The position numbers were made by a program, and so were the translations under genes. Source: Burkholderia cepacia GG4 (GTDB lineage: Bacteria > Pseudomonadota > Gammaproteobacteria > Burkholderiales > Burkholderiaceae). Taken from it: DNA of 64,000 nt. The notes under the pieces were generated by a model. It worked only from the letters and a program-made list of their open reading frames with translations. It searched no databases and was not told the origin of the DNA. The stretch is taken from assembly GCF_000292915.1 (NCBI RefSeq), contig NC_018514.1, positions 186,001 to 250,000 of the forward strand, written 5' to 3'. Below are positions 47,502 to 57,187 of this stretch, in pieces. Position 1 is the stretch's first letter. Each line of letters begins with the position of its first letter.

Positions 47502-48473
47502 ATGACATTCGACGCGAACGACGTGGTCAGGCGGCTTGGCGCGCGCCTGAAGATGCGGCACCTGATGCTGTTGCTGCAGATCCAGCAGCACGGGTCGCTG
47601 ACGCGCGTCGCGGAGCACATGGCCAGCAGCCAGCCCGCCGTGACCAACGCGCTGTCCGAGCTGGAAAGCATGTTCGGCACGCCGCTGTTCGAGCGCTCGT
47701 CGCGCGGGATGCGGCCGACCGCGCTTGGGGCCGTCGTGCTCGAGCGGGCCAAGGCGATGCTGAAGGATCTCGACCATCTCGCCCGCGAGATGGAGGCGGT
47801 CGCGGCCGGCCATGCGGCCCACCTGCATATCGGCGTGATTCCGTTTATTTCGGGCCAGATGCTGTCGGCGGCGCTCAAGCGCCTGCAGTCACGGATGGAA
47901 CGGCGCCTGACCGTGACGATCCACGAAGGCACCAGCGACCAGTTGCTGCTGCAGCTCAAGGACCACAGCGTCGACCTCGTGATCGGGCGGGCGTCGTCGG
48001 CGGTCGATCTGGGGCAGGTTTCCTTCGAGGTGCTGTACCAGCAGCAGCCCCGGATGATCGCGAGCCGGCGCCTGGCCGCGAAACTGGCCCGCACGAAGCT
48101 CGACTGGGAGAAGCTGCACGCGCTGGACTGGATTCTCGGCGCGCCGCATACGCCGATGCGCGAGCAGGTGACCGACCTGTTCCTGTCGGCGGGCATCCCG
48201 CCGCCCGTGCCGATCGTCGAAAGCTACTCGTCGAAGCTGATCGGCGAAATGATCGCGTCGAGCGACGACGCAGTGTCGATCGTGCCGGCCGATATCGCGG
48301 AAGAAATGGTGCGCATCGCCGGCGTGGCGATCGTGCCGTATTCGCTGGTCTGGACGCTGCCGCCCATCGCGCTGTTTACCCGAGCCGCCGATGCGCATGC
48401 GCCGACGCGGGATGTGCTCGTCCAGGCGCTGCGCGAGATCTGCAGGGAAACCTACGTCGAAGTACCGCGATAA
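47502..48473 (+). CDS. LysR-family regulator
   Basis: A 323-residue LysR protein with helix-turn-helix near residues 15-75 (Q-Q-H-G-S-L-T-R-V-A-E-H-M-A-S-S-Q-P-A-V-T-N-A-L) and a GbpR/CbbR-like effector domain. It is divergent from maeB by 135 bases. ATG at 47502 is used, with GTG at 47487 possible. Control of maeB is plausible but not shown. Confidence 0.86.
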   Translation: MTFDANDVVRRLGARLKMRHLMLLLQIQQHGSLTRVAEHMASSQPAVTNALSELESMFGTPLFERSSRGMRPTALGAVVLERAKAMLKDLDHLAREMEAVAAGHAAHLHIGVIPFISGQMLSAALKRLQSRMERRLTVTIHEGTSDQLLLQLKDHSVDLVIGRASSAVDLGQVSFEVLYQQQPRMIASRRLAAKLARTKLDWEKLHALDWILGAPHTPMREQVTDLFLSAGIPPPVPIVESYSSKLIGEMIASSDDAVSIVPADIAEEMVRIAGVAIVPYSLVWTLPPIALFTRAADAHAPTRDVLVQALREICRETYVEVPR

Positions 48474-48652
48474 GGCCTCGGTTGCCGGCCGGTACGCGCG
48501 CGGCCGGAAACCGCATCATCCGCGCCTTTCGTCTGCCCGCCGCCATCCAATGATATGGCGTGCTCCGGCAGGTGCATCGCCACTGCTGGCGTTCCCGTTC
48601 ACGGGAGGATCGTCACGGACACCATTCGATTCCTTCGCATCGATCAGACAAC

Positions 48653-48678
48653 AAAGCCTCGGCTAGCCGAGGCTTTTT
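48653..48678. terminator. Bidirectional terminator downstream of pqqA
   Basis: AAAGCCTCGGCT followed directly by AGCCGAGGCTTT plus TT, a perfect 24-base palindrome with A-run and T-run. It lies 22 bases past the pqqA stop on the minus strand and 180 bases past the LysR gene on the plus strand. Confidence 0.88.
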
Positions 48679-48699
48679 GCCTGATGAAGCAGGCTCGAA

Positions 48700-48771
48700 T
48701 CAACGATTCGAAACATACATGGTGATTTCGAAGCCGAGGCGCAGGTCGGTATAGGCAGGTTTGGTCCACAT
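48700..48771 (-). CDS. pqqA: Coenzyme PQQ precursor peptide PqqA
   Basis: A 23-residue peptide starting [19 protein letters not shown] and ending V-S-N-R. Glu15 and Tyr19 are in the exact E-x3-Y arrangement that is cross-linked and excised to make pyrroloquinoline quinone. The RBS AAAGGAG is 8 bases before the ATG, and a terminator follows. Known PqqA peptides are 22-29 residues with K-P-x-x-x-D-L-R-x-G-x-E-I-T-x-Y, so recognition is secure. pqqB, C, D and E are not adjacent, so this copy stands alone. A quinoprotein dehydrogenase lies 2 kb to the right. Confidence 0.93.
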   Translation of the reverse strand: MWTKPAYTDLRLGFEITMYVSNR

Positions 48772-49419
48772 GATGCAAGCTCCTTTGCAAGGTTGATAGG
48801 GGGTGAATCACTCGTACACACCGCTCTCGCGCAACTGCATGCAATGCCATCGTCAGTTGCGTTGTCTACTATCACAGAATTGTCACGACGCACGGCCAGC
48901 AACAGAGGTGGCAAGCCTGATGCTTGCATGAGCCGATGCCGTCATCAAGAAAAAAATGGCATCGGTGCATTTCCAAATTATTGTTGTTGATTGCGTCGTG
49001 CTTGTCCTAACCTCTTATTCGGTCCACAACGAAAAAAGCGGGTTCTCGGCGGCTCGCGCGTTTCATGTGACGGGCGGACTTCGGCAGGGTCGGCGGCCAG
49101 CTGCGTGCCTTGTCGATTCCATCGACTTATCGCTTCTCCGTCTCCGTTCGGCGGGGCATCACGTCATACGAGTGCGCACCGATTCGTATGTAGTGCGTTG
49201 CACCATCGCTTCCGTGATGGCATGCGTGGTCGGTCGTCGATAGTGGGTCAGCGTGGGCAGTCTGATCGACAGGCTGCAGTTTGCAAGAAGGGTATCGGGA
49301 TTTCGGGCGACCTGCTTGCGCCTGACGCGGCGGGGCCCGGGGGTTGTTCGATCGATTTCGGATAGGACGTGCGCGCTCACGAGGCGTGCATCCTACGGTC
49401 GAGACGCGGAGGGGTGGGC
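48772..49419. promoter_or_regulatory. Divergent region between pqqA and the porin
   Basis: About 650 bases, AT-richer than average, with no supported gene. It must carry the pqqA promoter (minus strand) and the porin promoter. An inverted repeat CCGATGCC...GGCATCGG encloses an A-run at 48932-48965. No clear sigma-70 boxes were identified. Confidence 0.4.
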
Positions 49420-50535
49420 ATGGTGTTGCGATTCAAACTCAAACGTTTCGCATGGCTGATCGTGGCCGCCGCACCGGCGGCCGCGTTCGCACAGACGAGC
49501 GTGTCGCTGTACGGCCGGATCGACGGCGGCGTCGAATACCTGAACCACATCGCGACGCCGAACGGCAGTTCGACGCGCTGGAGCGCGGAAGGCGGCGACT
49601 GGGGCACCAGCATGTTCGGCCTGAAGGGCTTCGAGGATCTCGGCGGCGGGATGTCGACGGTCTTCAACCTGGAAACCGCGTTCCAGGTGATGAACGGCAC
49701 GACGGGCGGCGGACGCTTGTGGTCGCGCCGCGCGTATGTCGGGCTGAAGAGCAACACGTGGGGCCAGCTGCAGGCCGGCCGCAACCTGTTCATCGACAGC
49801 GACGGCGTGTGGGAATTCGATCCGTTCGTCCAGCAGGCGTTTTCGTCCGCATCGCTCGTGCGCGGCCGCAACTGGCAGCAGAGCAGCAACAACATCGAAT
49901 ATCACAGCCCGGTGATCGCCGGCTTCGACGTGCAGGCGCAATATGCGTTCGGCAACCAGTCGCGCGGCTTCAACTACGGTGCGGCCGACGACTTCGGCCG
50001 CTCGGACGGGATCATGCTGTCGTACCACTCGGCGCTCTTCGACGTGCGCGGCCTCTACGACGAGCTGCGCGACAACAACGGCAAGTTCAGCAATATCTTC
50101 ACCGCGTCGCGCGAATATTTCGTCGGCGCGAACGTGAAGGTGTCGAAGTTCAAGATCCAGGGTGCCTATACGCACTACCAGGCGCCGGACAGCCCGGCCG
50201 GCGTCGCCGATCGCGCCGATCACTACTGGCTCGGCGTGACTTACGCGGCCAATCCGGAGTGGGCCGTGACGGGCGGCGGCTATTACGTGAAGGTCGGCGA
50301 CGGCGGCGGCGATGCGTCGCACGATCCGTCGGGCCACGCGATGATGTACGTGCTCGGCACCACGTACAACCTGTCGAAGCGCACGTTCCTGTACGGGACG
50401 GTCGCGTATGTGCGCAACGGCGGGAATTCGAACTTCTCGCTGCTCGCGTCGCCGCGCGACGCGACGTCGGGCACGAGCCCGATGACGGGCGAGTCGCAGA
50501 CGGGCGCGTATATGGGGATGATGCATACGTTCTGA
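49420..50535 (+). CDS. Gram-negative (Burkholderia-type) trimeric porin
   Basis: A 371-residue outer-membrane porin with signal peptide about 1-21 (A-A-A-F-A-Q-T), mature start T-S-V-S-L-Y-G-R-I-D-G-G-V, a G-L-K-G-F-E-D-L-G-G-G motif, and terminal Phe (Y-M-G-M-M-H-T-F). RBS GGAGGGG precedes the ATG at 49420. It is related to, but distinct from, the porin at 29899. Placement between pqqA and a quinoprotein dehydrogenase suggests it may admit that enzyme's substrate. Confidence 0.92.
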   Translation: MVLRFKLKRFAWLIVAAAPAAAFAQTSVSLYGRIDGGVEYLNHIATPNGSSTRWSAEGGDWGTSMFGLKGFEDLGGGMSTVFNLETAFQVMNGTTGGGRLWSRRAYVGLKSNTWGQLQAGRNLFIDSDGVWEFDPFVQQAFSSASLVRGRNWQQSSNNIEYHSPVIAGFDVQAQYAFGNQSRGFNYGAADDFGRSDGIMLSYHSALFDVRGLYDELRDNNGKFSNIFTASREYFVGANVKVSKFKIQGAYTHYQAPDSPAGVADRADHYWLGVTYAANPEWAVTGGGYYVKVGDGGGDASHDPSGHAMMYVLGTTYNLSKRTFLYGTVAYVRNGGNSNFSLLASPRDATSGTSPMTGESQTGAYMGMMHTF

Positions 50536-50885
50536 GTGACGGAACTGCCGGTGCATCGGCGTCAGGGTTCGCTCGTCGTCATGCGATGTTGCCATGGGCA
50601 CGCATGTGTCGTCGGTGCAGATGCGTGATGCCGACGCGGTGGTGTCATGCAGTGGTCCGATGATTCACGCTTCGCAACTGAACTTTTGGTATTGATACTC
50701 ACGCTGCGTCAGATGGTCCATCCCGTCCATGTCGATCTTCTCCCGGCTTTTGAAAGCACGTGCAGGTTTTGTATCGCCAGGCGTCTCGGGCGCTTCCTGT
50801 CGCCTCGGTTCGCCAGGGGTTTTTTCATCGCGGTCGTTCCCGTTCGGCCGGTCTCAAGTCACACTTTTCTCGGTAAGGTGATGTC
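50536..50885. other. Intergenic region upstream of the quinoprotein gene
   Basis: About 350 bases without recognised gene or repeat. It probably holds the promoter of the dehydrogenase. Confidence 0.45.
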
Positions 50886-52451
50886 ATGAAAACATCCAAC
50901 AAGCAGATCGTCGAACTTGCCTCATGGCGCCGGCGTACGCCTGCCATGATCGGAACGCTTGCACTGTTCGGCATGATCGCGAGCGGCCCGAGTGCGGCGG
51001 CAGATTGGGTCTTTGCCGGCCAGGGTGTCGACAACACGCGCACCGCGCCGGACGAACACGTCATCGGTGTCGATAACGTCTCGCAGCTTGCGCCGCGCTG
51101 GACGCTGGATACCGACGGCAACGTGGCGGCCACGCCGACCGTCGCCAACGGCACCGTGTATGTGCCGGACTTCGGCGGCTCGCTATGGGCGGTCGATGCT
51201 GCCAGCGGCAAGGTGAAGTGGAAAAAGAAGATCACCGAATACAGTGGTGTCGACAACGATGCGTCGCGCACCAGCCCGGCATATTGGGAAGGCATGCTGA
51301 TCTTTGGTCAGGGCACCCAGATTGCGAACAACCCGACCGGCGCGTTCATCATGGCTGCGAAGGCCGAGGATGGCGCGCCAGTGTGGCGGACCAAGGTGGA
51401 TTCGGATCCGACCGCGATCATCACCCAATCGCCGATTGTCGATCGCGGGGTGGTCTATGTCGGCCTGTCGTCGCGTGCCGAGGCGCTCAAGGACAAGCCG
51501 ACCTATCGCGGCGCGGTGGTCGCCCTCGACGGCAAGACCGGCAAGATGCTGTGGAAGACCTACATGGTGCCGAAGGGGTACACCGGCGGTTCGGTGTGGG
51601 GCAACACGGCGGCGGTCGATCATGACACCGGCCTGCTCTACGTGACCACGGGCAACAACTTCTCGGTCCCGCCGGGGCACTGTCGTTTTCCGACCCAGAA
51701 GAACTGCCAACCCGATACGCCGACCAACATGATCGACAGCTTTGTCGCGCTCGATCTCAAAACCGGCAAGGTCGTCTGGCATAGCCGCACGTTGGCGGCT
51801 GACATGTCGACCAACTACGACCACGACGATGGCCCGGACTACGATTTCGGCTCGGGGCCAAACCTGTTCAAGGCGACCATCAACGGCAAGCAGAAGACGC
51901 TGGTAGGAGCGGGCGCGAAGAGCGGCGTGTATTGGGCGCTCGATCCCAAGACCGGCAAGGTGATCTGGCATACGCAGGTCGGCCCGGGCAGCCTGCTGGG
52001 CGGCATGCTCTGGGGGACGGCTGCTGACGGCAAGCGGATCTACGTTTCGATCGGCAACCTGGACGGGAAGTCGATCGACGTCGACAACGGTCCGAACGGC
52101 GAGAAGACGACCAAGGGCGGCATCTGGGCGGCAGTCGACGCCGCCACGGGCAAGGTGCTGTGGCGCACGGCCGACCCGCAGGGCAAGATGGACACGGTGG
52201 CGATGTCGGCTGCAAACGGTGTCGTCTACGCCGGCTCGTTGGCCGGCACGGGCGCGAGCATGTATGCGCTCGATGCGGCGACGGGCGCGATCAAGTGGAG
52301 TTACGAGAATAACGGCGCGGTGGTGTCGGGCGCTGCCATCGTTGACGGCACTGTGTACTGGGGGGCCGGTTACCACACCAAGGTGCTCGGTCTGCCGTAC
52401 GACGGCACGAGTCACAAACTCTACGCGTTTGGTCTCGCCGCCAAACAATAA
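50886..52451 (+). CDS. PQQ-dependent quinoprotein dehydrogenase-like beta-propeller protein
   Basis: A 521-residue periplasmic protein with signal peptide (about 1-39, ends S-A-A-A-D-W). Multiple PQQ-type propeller repeats occur, each with A-x-D-x-x-T-G-K-x-x-W (A-V-D-A-A-S-G-K-V-K-W; A-L-D-G-K-T-G-K-M-L-W; A-L-D-L-K-T-G-K-V-V-W; A-V-D-A-A-T-G-K-V-L-W). Resembles polyvinyl-alcohol dehydrogenase and related alcohol quinoproteins. No C-x-x-C-H haem domain is present, so it needs a separate cytochrome. The nearby pqqA would supply the cofactor precursor. Substrate unknown. Confidence 0.85.
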   Translation: MKTSNKQIVELASWRRRTPAMIGTLALFGMIASGPSAAADWVFAGQGVDNTRTAPDEHVIGVDNVSQLAPRWTLDTDGNVAATPTVANGTVYVPDFGGSLWAVDAASGKVKWKKKITEYSGVDNDASRTSPAYWEGMLIFGQGTQIANNPTGAFIMAAKAEDGAPVWRTKVDSDPTAIITQSPIVDRGVVYVGLSSRAEALKDKPTYRGAVVALDGKTGKMLWKTYMVPKGYTGGSVWGNTAAVDHDTGLLYVTTGNNFSVPPGHCRFPTQKNCQPDTPTNMIDSFVALDLKTGKVVWHSRTLAADMSTNYDHDDGPDYDFGSGPNLFKATINGKQKTLVGAGAKSGVYWALDPKTGKVIWHTQVGPGSLLGGMLWGTAADGKRIYVSIGNLDGKSIDVDNGPNGEKTTKGGIWAAVDAATGKVLWRTADPQGKMDTVAMSAANGVVYAGSLAGTGASMYALDAATGAIKWSYENNGAVVSGAAIVDGTVYWGAGYHTKVLGLPYDGTSHKLYAFGLAAKQ

Positions 52452-52460
52452 GCGCAAGGC

Positions 52461-52484
52461 AACCGGCCACGCACGTGGCCGGTT
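52461..52484 (+). terminator. Hairpin terminator after the quinoprotein gene
   Basis: AACCGGCCACG / CGTGGCCGGTT stem of about 11 bp followed by GTGTTC, 10 bases past the stop. The T-run is weak. Confidence 0.7.
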
Positions 52485-52816
52485 GTGTTCGATCGCCGGG
52501 CTCCCACCTTCAACACGAGATCGTCGTCACGCTCCGCGATTGGAGCGAGGCTGTGGACGTGCGTCGCGCCGAACGTATGGCGATGCGTGAGCGTCAATGC
52601 GTACCGGATGCAGCAGCGACCCATGCAATGCCGGTGAAACGCGGTCGAGGCCGCGCCCGTCCGCGGCGGCGACGTGATCCGGCCGGCGGGCGGACACCAC
52701 GCGGGCCGCGTCCGCGTCGAATTGCAGCATGGATGGCAGGTAATCGAAGGATCATCGAGATCGATGCGTGTTGCGACGCAGGCGATACCGCGTAACTGCG
52801 GAGCGGATAATGGCAA
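52485..52816. other. Intergenic region upstream of the tandem DUF3331 gene
   Basis: About 330 bases with no supported gene, RNA or repeat. Confidence 0.45.
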
Positions 52817-53317
52817 ATGAACGGATTGGTGCAGATACTGAAGTACGCGGATAACGTGTTGCTCGTGCGCTGGCGCAAGACCGGGCAGACGGATGAAGAG
52901 GAGCAACGCTGGATACCGGGGCGCGCGCTGCGCTCCGGACAATGTTCGTTTTCCGGAGCAAAGGTCGTGTGCGGCGATCCGGTGTTCAGTCCGAAAGGCC
53001 AATCGGCGCAAGCGAGAATGATTCTGGTCTCCGCCCTTGACTCGGCCTATCGTGCGACGACACGTCCGAAAATAGAGATCCTGGAACATTCGGCAGACAT
53101 GCTGCTGGTGCGATGGGTGGAGCCGGGACGCGCTCACTACGGCGAGCAGACCTGGCGGCTGGCACGCGCATCACGGCCGGGAATGTGTGCGCTCTCCGGG
53201 GCGCAGATCGTTCCGGGTTACGCGGTATTCAGGCCAAGCGGACGTCCGGTGCCGTCAAATGCGCGGGCCATGATTTTGGCTGCGGTGCTGGGGAAGATTT
53301 CCATGCAGCCAGGCTGA
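52817..53317 (+). CDS. Tandem DUF3331 protein
   Basis: A 166-residue protein made of two copies of one domain. Residues 5-73 (V-Q-I-L...V-L-L-V-R-W-R...G-Q-C-S-F-S-G-A-K-V...F-S-P-K...A-R-M-I-L) align with residues 86-157 (I-E-I-L...M-L-L-V-R-W-V-E-P-G-R...G-M-C-A-L-S-G-A-Q-I-V...F-R-P...A-R-A-M-I-L). DUF3331 is a Burkholderia-enriched family of unknown function, normally one copy; a single-domain relative is at 61227 in this window. The C-terminal copy is closer to that relative than the N-terminal copy is. Confidence 0.78.
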   Translation: MNGLVQILKYADNVLLVRWRKTGQTDEEEQRWIPGRALRSGQCSFSGAKVVCGDPVFSPKGQSAQARMILVSALDSAYRATTRPKIEILEHSADMLLVRWVEPGRAHYGEQTWRLARASRPGMCALSGAQIVPGYAVFRPSGRPVPSNARAMILAAVLGKISMQPG

Positions 53318-53656
53318 CCACGCACTGACCCTGTTGCCGGCATCCGCGAGCGCCCCGGAGCAAATGCATGACGGCGCGAGTATTCGCTTGCGCATGAGTC
53401 TGGTCCCGAGGGCGTGACCAGTAGCCTGGACACGCCGCATCCGGACAAACCCCGCCTCATCAAAATCCGCCCCAAACCCCCGCCGTACAAGCCACAGCCC
53501 GCATCTAGTGGTTTCCACCCATAGTCGCAAATAATCAAGAACAGGTCGCCGGCGGTCGTCTTGCGGTGAATATGGCTCGTTACTTTTACTCCCACGATGC
53601 AGGCCGGGACGCACTCCGCGAACCCGTCGGACATCGGTCCAACCGGGAGAGAAACC
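53318..53656 (+). promoter_or_regulatory. Control region upstream of caiX
   Basis: About 340 bases before the carnitine operon. Contains an inverted repeat CTGGTC-N10-GACCAG at 53400-53421 and a shorter GTCGGACATCGG near 53626. One or both could be sites for a carnitine-responsive AraC activator, but this is unproven. Confidence 0.35.
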
Positions 53657-54610
53657 ATGAAGTCGACAAAGATCGCCGCGTTCGTCGCGGCCGTGCTGGC
53701 GACCGGCTCGTTCGCGACCGCGGCGCAGGCCGAAACGGATGCCGCGACCTGCCGCAACGTACGCTTCGCGGATATCGGCTGGACCGACATTACGTCCACC
53801 ACGGCGCTCGCCTCGACGGTATTCGAAGGGCTCGGCTACAAGCCGACGACGACGATCGCGTCGGTGCCGATCTCGTTCGCCGGCCTGAAGAGCAAGCAGC
53901 TCGACGTCTCCCTCGGCTACTGGTGGCCGGTGCAGCAAAAGCAGCTCCAGCCGTTCCTCGACAGCAAGTCGATCAACGTCGTCGAACCGCCGAACCTGTC
54001 GGGCGCGAAGGCGACGCTCGCGGTGCCGAGCTACGAATACCAGGCCGGCCTGAAGACCTTCGAGGACATCGCGAAACACCGTGCGGAGCTCGACGGCAAG
54101 ATCTACGGGATCGAGCCGGGCAGCAGCGCGAACGCGACGATCCAGAAGATGATCGACACGAACCAGTACGGGCTCGGCGGCTTCAAGCTGGTCGAATCGA
54201 GCGAGGCGGGGATGCTCGTCACGGTCGAGCGCGCGATTCGCGACAAGAAGTGGGTCGTGTTCCTCGGCTGGGAACCGCATCCGATGAACATCCAGATCAG
54301 CATGAACTACCTGTCCGGCGGCGATGCGTCGTTCGGCCCGAACTACGGCGAAGCGCGCGTGTACACGCTGACGGCGCCCGACTTCATCGCGCGCTGCCCG
54401 AACGCGGGCAAGCTCGTCGAGAACCTGCGCTTCACGACTCAGCTCGAGAACCAGCTGATGCAGTCGGTGATGAACAAGACGAAGCCGGCCGACGCCGCGA
54501 AGGCGTACCTGAAGAAGAATCCGCAGGTGCTGGACGCGTGGCTGGCCGGCGTCAAGACGTTCGACGGCAAGGACGGCCTGCCCGCCGTGAAGGCGTATCT
54601 CGGCCTGTAA
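53657..54610 (+). CDS. caiX: Carnitine/choline-type ABC transporter substrate-binding protein
   Basis: A 317-residue periplasmic binding protein with signal peptide about 1-25 (A-A-Q-A-E). [15 protein letters not shown] at the start, Y-W-W-P and F-L-G-W-E-P-H-P parallel ChoX at 28671 and would form the aromatic cage. It heads the carnitine operon in the caiX-cdhC-cdhA-cdhB order of Pseudomonas aeruginosa, hence the name. Permease and ATPase are elsewhere. Confidence 0.88.
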   Translation: MKSTKIAAFVAAVLATGSFATAAQAETDAATCRNVRFADIGWTDITSTTALASTVFEGLGYKPTTTIASVPISFAGLKSKQLDVSLGYWWPVQQKQLQPFLDSKSINVVEPPNLSGAKATLAVPSYEYQAGLKTFEDIAKHRAELDGKIYGIEPGSSANATIQKMIDTNQYGLGGFKLVESSEAGMLVTVERAIRDKKWVVFLGWEPHPMNIQISMNYLSGGDASFGPNYGEARVYTLTAPDFIARCPNAGKLVENLRFTTQLENQLMQSVMNKTKPADAAKAYLKKNPQVLDAWLAGVKTFDGKDGLPAVKAYLGL

Positions 54611-54677
54611 GGGCCCGCGCGCAGCGCGTCGATTTACCCGCATTACGACACAAACCGAGTCAAGCGAGGCACACAGC

Positions 54678-55607
54678 ATGAACCATGACGTCATCATCAC
54701 CTGCGCGGTCACCGGCGCGGGCGATACGGTCGGCAAGCATCCGGCGATTCCGGTCACGCCGAAGGAAATCGCGGCCGCCGCGATCGAAGCCGCGAAGGCC
54801 GGCGCGACCGTTGCACACTGCCATGTCCGCGATCCGCAGACGGGGCGCGGCAGCCGCGACCCGAACCTGTACCGCGAAGTGGTCGACCGGATCCGCTCGG
54901 CCGACGTCGACGTGATCATCAACCTGACGGCCGGCATGGGCGGCGATCTGGAAATCGGCCCCGGCGAGGACCCGATGCGCTTCGGCAAGGGCACCGATCT
55001 CGTCGGCGGCCTCACGCGCCTCGCGCACGTCGAGGAGCTGCTGCCGGAAATCTGCACGCTCGACTGCGGCACGCTGAATTTCGGTGATGGCGACTACATC
55101 TACGTGTCGACGCCCGCGCAACTGCGCGCCGGCGCCAAGCGCATCCAGGAGCTCGGCGTGAAGCCGGAGCTGGAGATTTTCGACACGGGGCATCTGTGGT
55201 TCGCGAAGCAGCTGCTGAAGGAAGGACTGCTTGACGATCCGCCGCTGTTCCAGCTGTGCCTCGGCATTCCGTGGGGTGCGCCGGCCGACACGGGCACGAT
55301 GAAGGCGATGGTCGACAACCTGCCGCCGGGCGCGCACTGGGCCGGCTTCGGGATCGGCCGGATGCAGATGCCGATGGTCGCGCAGGCGATGCTGCTCGGC
55401 GGCCATGTGCGCGTCGGCCTCGAAGACAACATCTGGCTCGATCGCGGCGTGCACGCCACCAATGGCACGCTCGTCGAGCGCGCGCGGGAAATCATCGAAC
55501 GCCTCGGCGGCCGCGTGCTGACGCCGGCTGAAGGGCGTCGCAAGCTTGGCCTGCCGGCACGCGGCGAACGTCTGCTCGAACGCCGCGCGGCGACCGAATT
55601 CGCGTGA
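54678..55607 (+). CDS. cdhC: 3-dehydrocarnitine cleavage enzyme (BKACE family)
   Basis: A 309-residue beta-keto-acid cleavage enzyme (DUF849). The zinc-binding His pair is in H-C-H-V-R-D-P, and T-A-G-M-G-G-D follows. With acetyl-CoA it converts 3-dehydrocarnitine to acetoacetate and betainyl-CoA. Second gene of the carnitine operon, directly before the dehydrogenase that makes its substrate. Confidence 0.92.
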   Translation: MNHDVIITCAVTGAGDTVGKHPAIPVTPKEIAAAAIEAAKAGATVAHCHVRDPQTGRGSRDPNLYREVVDRIRSADVDVIINLTAGMGGDLEIGPGEDPMRFGKGTDLVGGLTRLAHVEELLPEICTLDCGTLNFGDGDYIYVSTPAQLRAGAKRIQELGVKPELEIFDTGHLWFAKQLLKEGLLDDPPLFQLCLGIPWGAPADTGTMKAMVDNLPPGAHWAGFGIGRMQMPMVAQAMLLGGHVRVGLEDNIWLDRGVHATNGTLVERAREIIERLGGRVLTPAEGRRKLGLPARGERLLERRAATEFA

Positions 55608-55694
55608 GTCTTTGCGGCTGATTCCGATTCATTGCGGTGGCGCGCACGAGCGCGGCCGCCGTCCGATTTTCCTCGATTTGAAGGATGCGTTGAC

Positions 55695-56660
55695 ATGGCT
55701 GTGAAGACCGACATCAAGACGTTCGCCGCGATCGGCACCGGCGTGATCGGCAGCGGGTGGATTTGCCGTGCGCTCGCGCACGGTCTCGACGTGGTCGTGT
55801 GGGACCCCGCGCCGGGCGCGGAAGAGCGGCTGCGCGCGAACGTCGCGAATGCATGGCCCGCGCTCGAACGCGTCGGCCTCGCGCCGGGCGCCGATCCCGC
55901 GCGGCTGCGCTTCGAATCGACGATCGAGGCCTGCGTCGCCGACGCGGACTTCGTCCAGGAAAGCGCCCCCGAGCGCGAGGCGCTGAAGCTCGAACTGCAC
56001 GAGCAGATCAGCCGCGCGGCGAAGCCCGACGCGATCATCGCGTCGTCGACGTCGGGGCTGCTGCCGACCGACTTCTACGCGCGTGCGACGCATCCGGAGC
56101 GCTGCGTGGTCGGCCACCCGTTCAACCCGGTCTACCTGCTGCCGCTCGTCGAAGTGCTCGGCGGCGCGCGCACGTCGCCGGAAGCGGTCGAGGCGGCGAT
56201 GGAGATCTATCGCAAGCTCGGCATGCGGCCGCTGCACGTGCGCAAGGAAGTGCCGGGCTTCATCGCGGACCGGCTGCTCGAAGCGCTGTGGCGCGAGGCG
56301 CTGCATCTCGTCAACGAAGGCGTCGCGACGACCGGCGAGATCGATGACGCGATCCGCTTCGGCGCGGGCATCCGCTGGTCGTTCATGGGCACGTTCCTGA
56401 CCTATACGCTGGCCGGCGGCGACGCGGGCATGCGACACTTCATGCAGCAGTTCGGCCCCGCGCTCGAACTGCCATGGACGAAGCTGGTCGCACCGAAGTT
56501 GACCGACGAACTGATCGACAGCGTCGTCGAAGGCACGAGCGAGCAGCAGGGCACGCGCAGCATCAAGGAACTCGAACGCTATCGCGACGAGTGCATTACC
56601 GAGGTGCTGAAGGCAATCGCCGCGGTGAAGGCGCGGCACGGGATGCGATTCGAGGACTGA
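55695..56660 (+). CDS. cdhA: L-carnitine 3-dehydrogenase
   Basis: A 321-residue NAD-dependent enzyme of the 3-hydroxyacyl-CoA dehydrogenase family. The NAD fold starts [10 protein letters not shown] near residue 12; the substrate domain has [14 protein letters not shown] with the catalytic His. It oxidises carnitine to 3-dehydrocarnitine. The ATG at 55695 is chosen as it gives the family N-terminus. The next gene begins after a 2-base gap. Confidence 0.93.
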   Translation: MAVKTDIKTFAAIGTGVIGSGWICRALAHGLDVVVWDPAPGAEERLRANVANAWPALERVGLAPGADPARLRFESTIEACVADADFVQESAPEREALKLELHEQISRAAKPDAIIASSTSGLLPTDFYARATHPERCVVGHPFNPVYLLPLVEVLGGARTSPEAVEAAMEIYRKLGMRPLHVRKEVPGFIADRLLEALWREALHLVNEGVATTGEIDDAIRFGAGIRWSFMGTFLTYTLAGGDAGMRHFMQQFGPALELPWTKLVAPKLTDELIDSVVEGTSEQQGTRSIKELERYRDECITEVLKAIAAVKARHGMRFED

Positions 56661-56662
56661 AC

Positions 56663-57151
56663 ATGACGGGCGATACCCCGCTGACGATATACCGCGACGT
56701 CGTGCGGCCCGAGTGGGTCGACTACAACGGCCATTTGCGCGACGCGTTCTATCTGCTGATCTTCAGCTTCGCGACCGATGCGCTGCTGGACCGCATCGGT
56801 CTCGACGACGCCGCGCGTCGCGAGCGGGGCCGCTCGGTCTACACGCTCGAAGCGCACGTGAACTATCTGCAGGAGATCAAGGAAGGCACGCGCGTGCGCG
56901 TCGATGCGCGGGTGTTCGCGCACGACGCGAAGCGGCTGCACCTGTATCTCGAACTGTTCGCGGACGGGCACGACGGTGCCGTGTCGGCGAGCGAGCAGAT
57001 GCTGCTGCACGTCGACACGCGCGACGGCGCGAAATCGGCGCCGTTCGACGACGACGTCGCCGCGCGCGTGGCCGAGCTGCACGTGTTGCAGCGCGACTGC
57101 GCGGCGCCCGCGTATGCGGGGCGCGTGATCGGCCTGCCGCCGCGCCGCTAG
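56663..57151 (+). CDS. cdhB: Betainyl-CoA thioesterase (hotdog fold)
   Basis: A 162-residue 4-hydroxybenzoyl-CoA-thioesterase-type protein with W-V-D-Y-N-G-H-L-R-D-A-F-Y at residues about 17-30, where the hotdog active-site Asp/His lie. It would release glycine betaine from betainyl-CoA. Translated just after cdhA (2-base gap). Confidence 0.88.
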   Translation: MTGDTPLTIYRDVVRPEWVDYNGHLRDAFYLLIFSFATDALLDRIGLDDAARRERGRSVYTLEAHVNYLQEIKEGTRVRVDARVFAHDAKRLHLYLELFADGHDGAVSASEQMLLHVDTRDGAKSAPFDDDVAARVAELHVLQRDCAAPAYAGRVIGLPPRR

Positions 57152-57187
57152 CGTCGACGTTCAACCTTGGACCGCGGAGCGCACACG

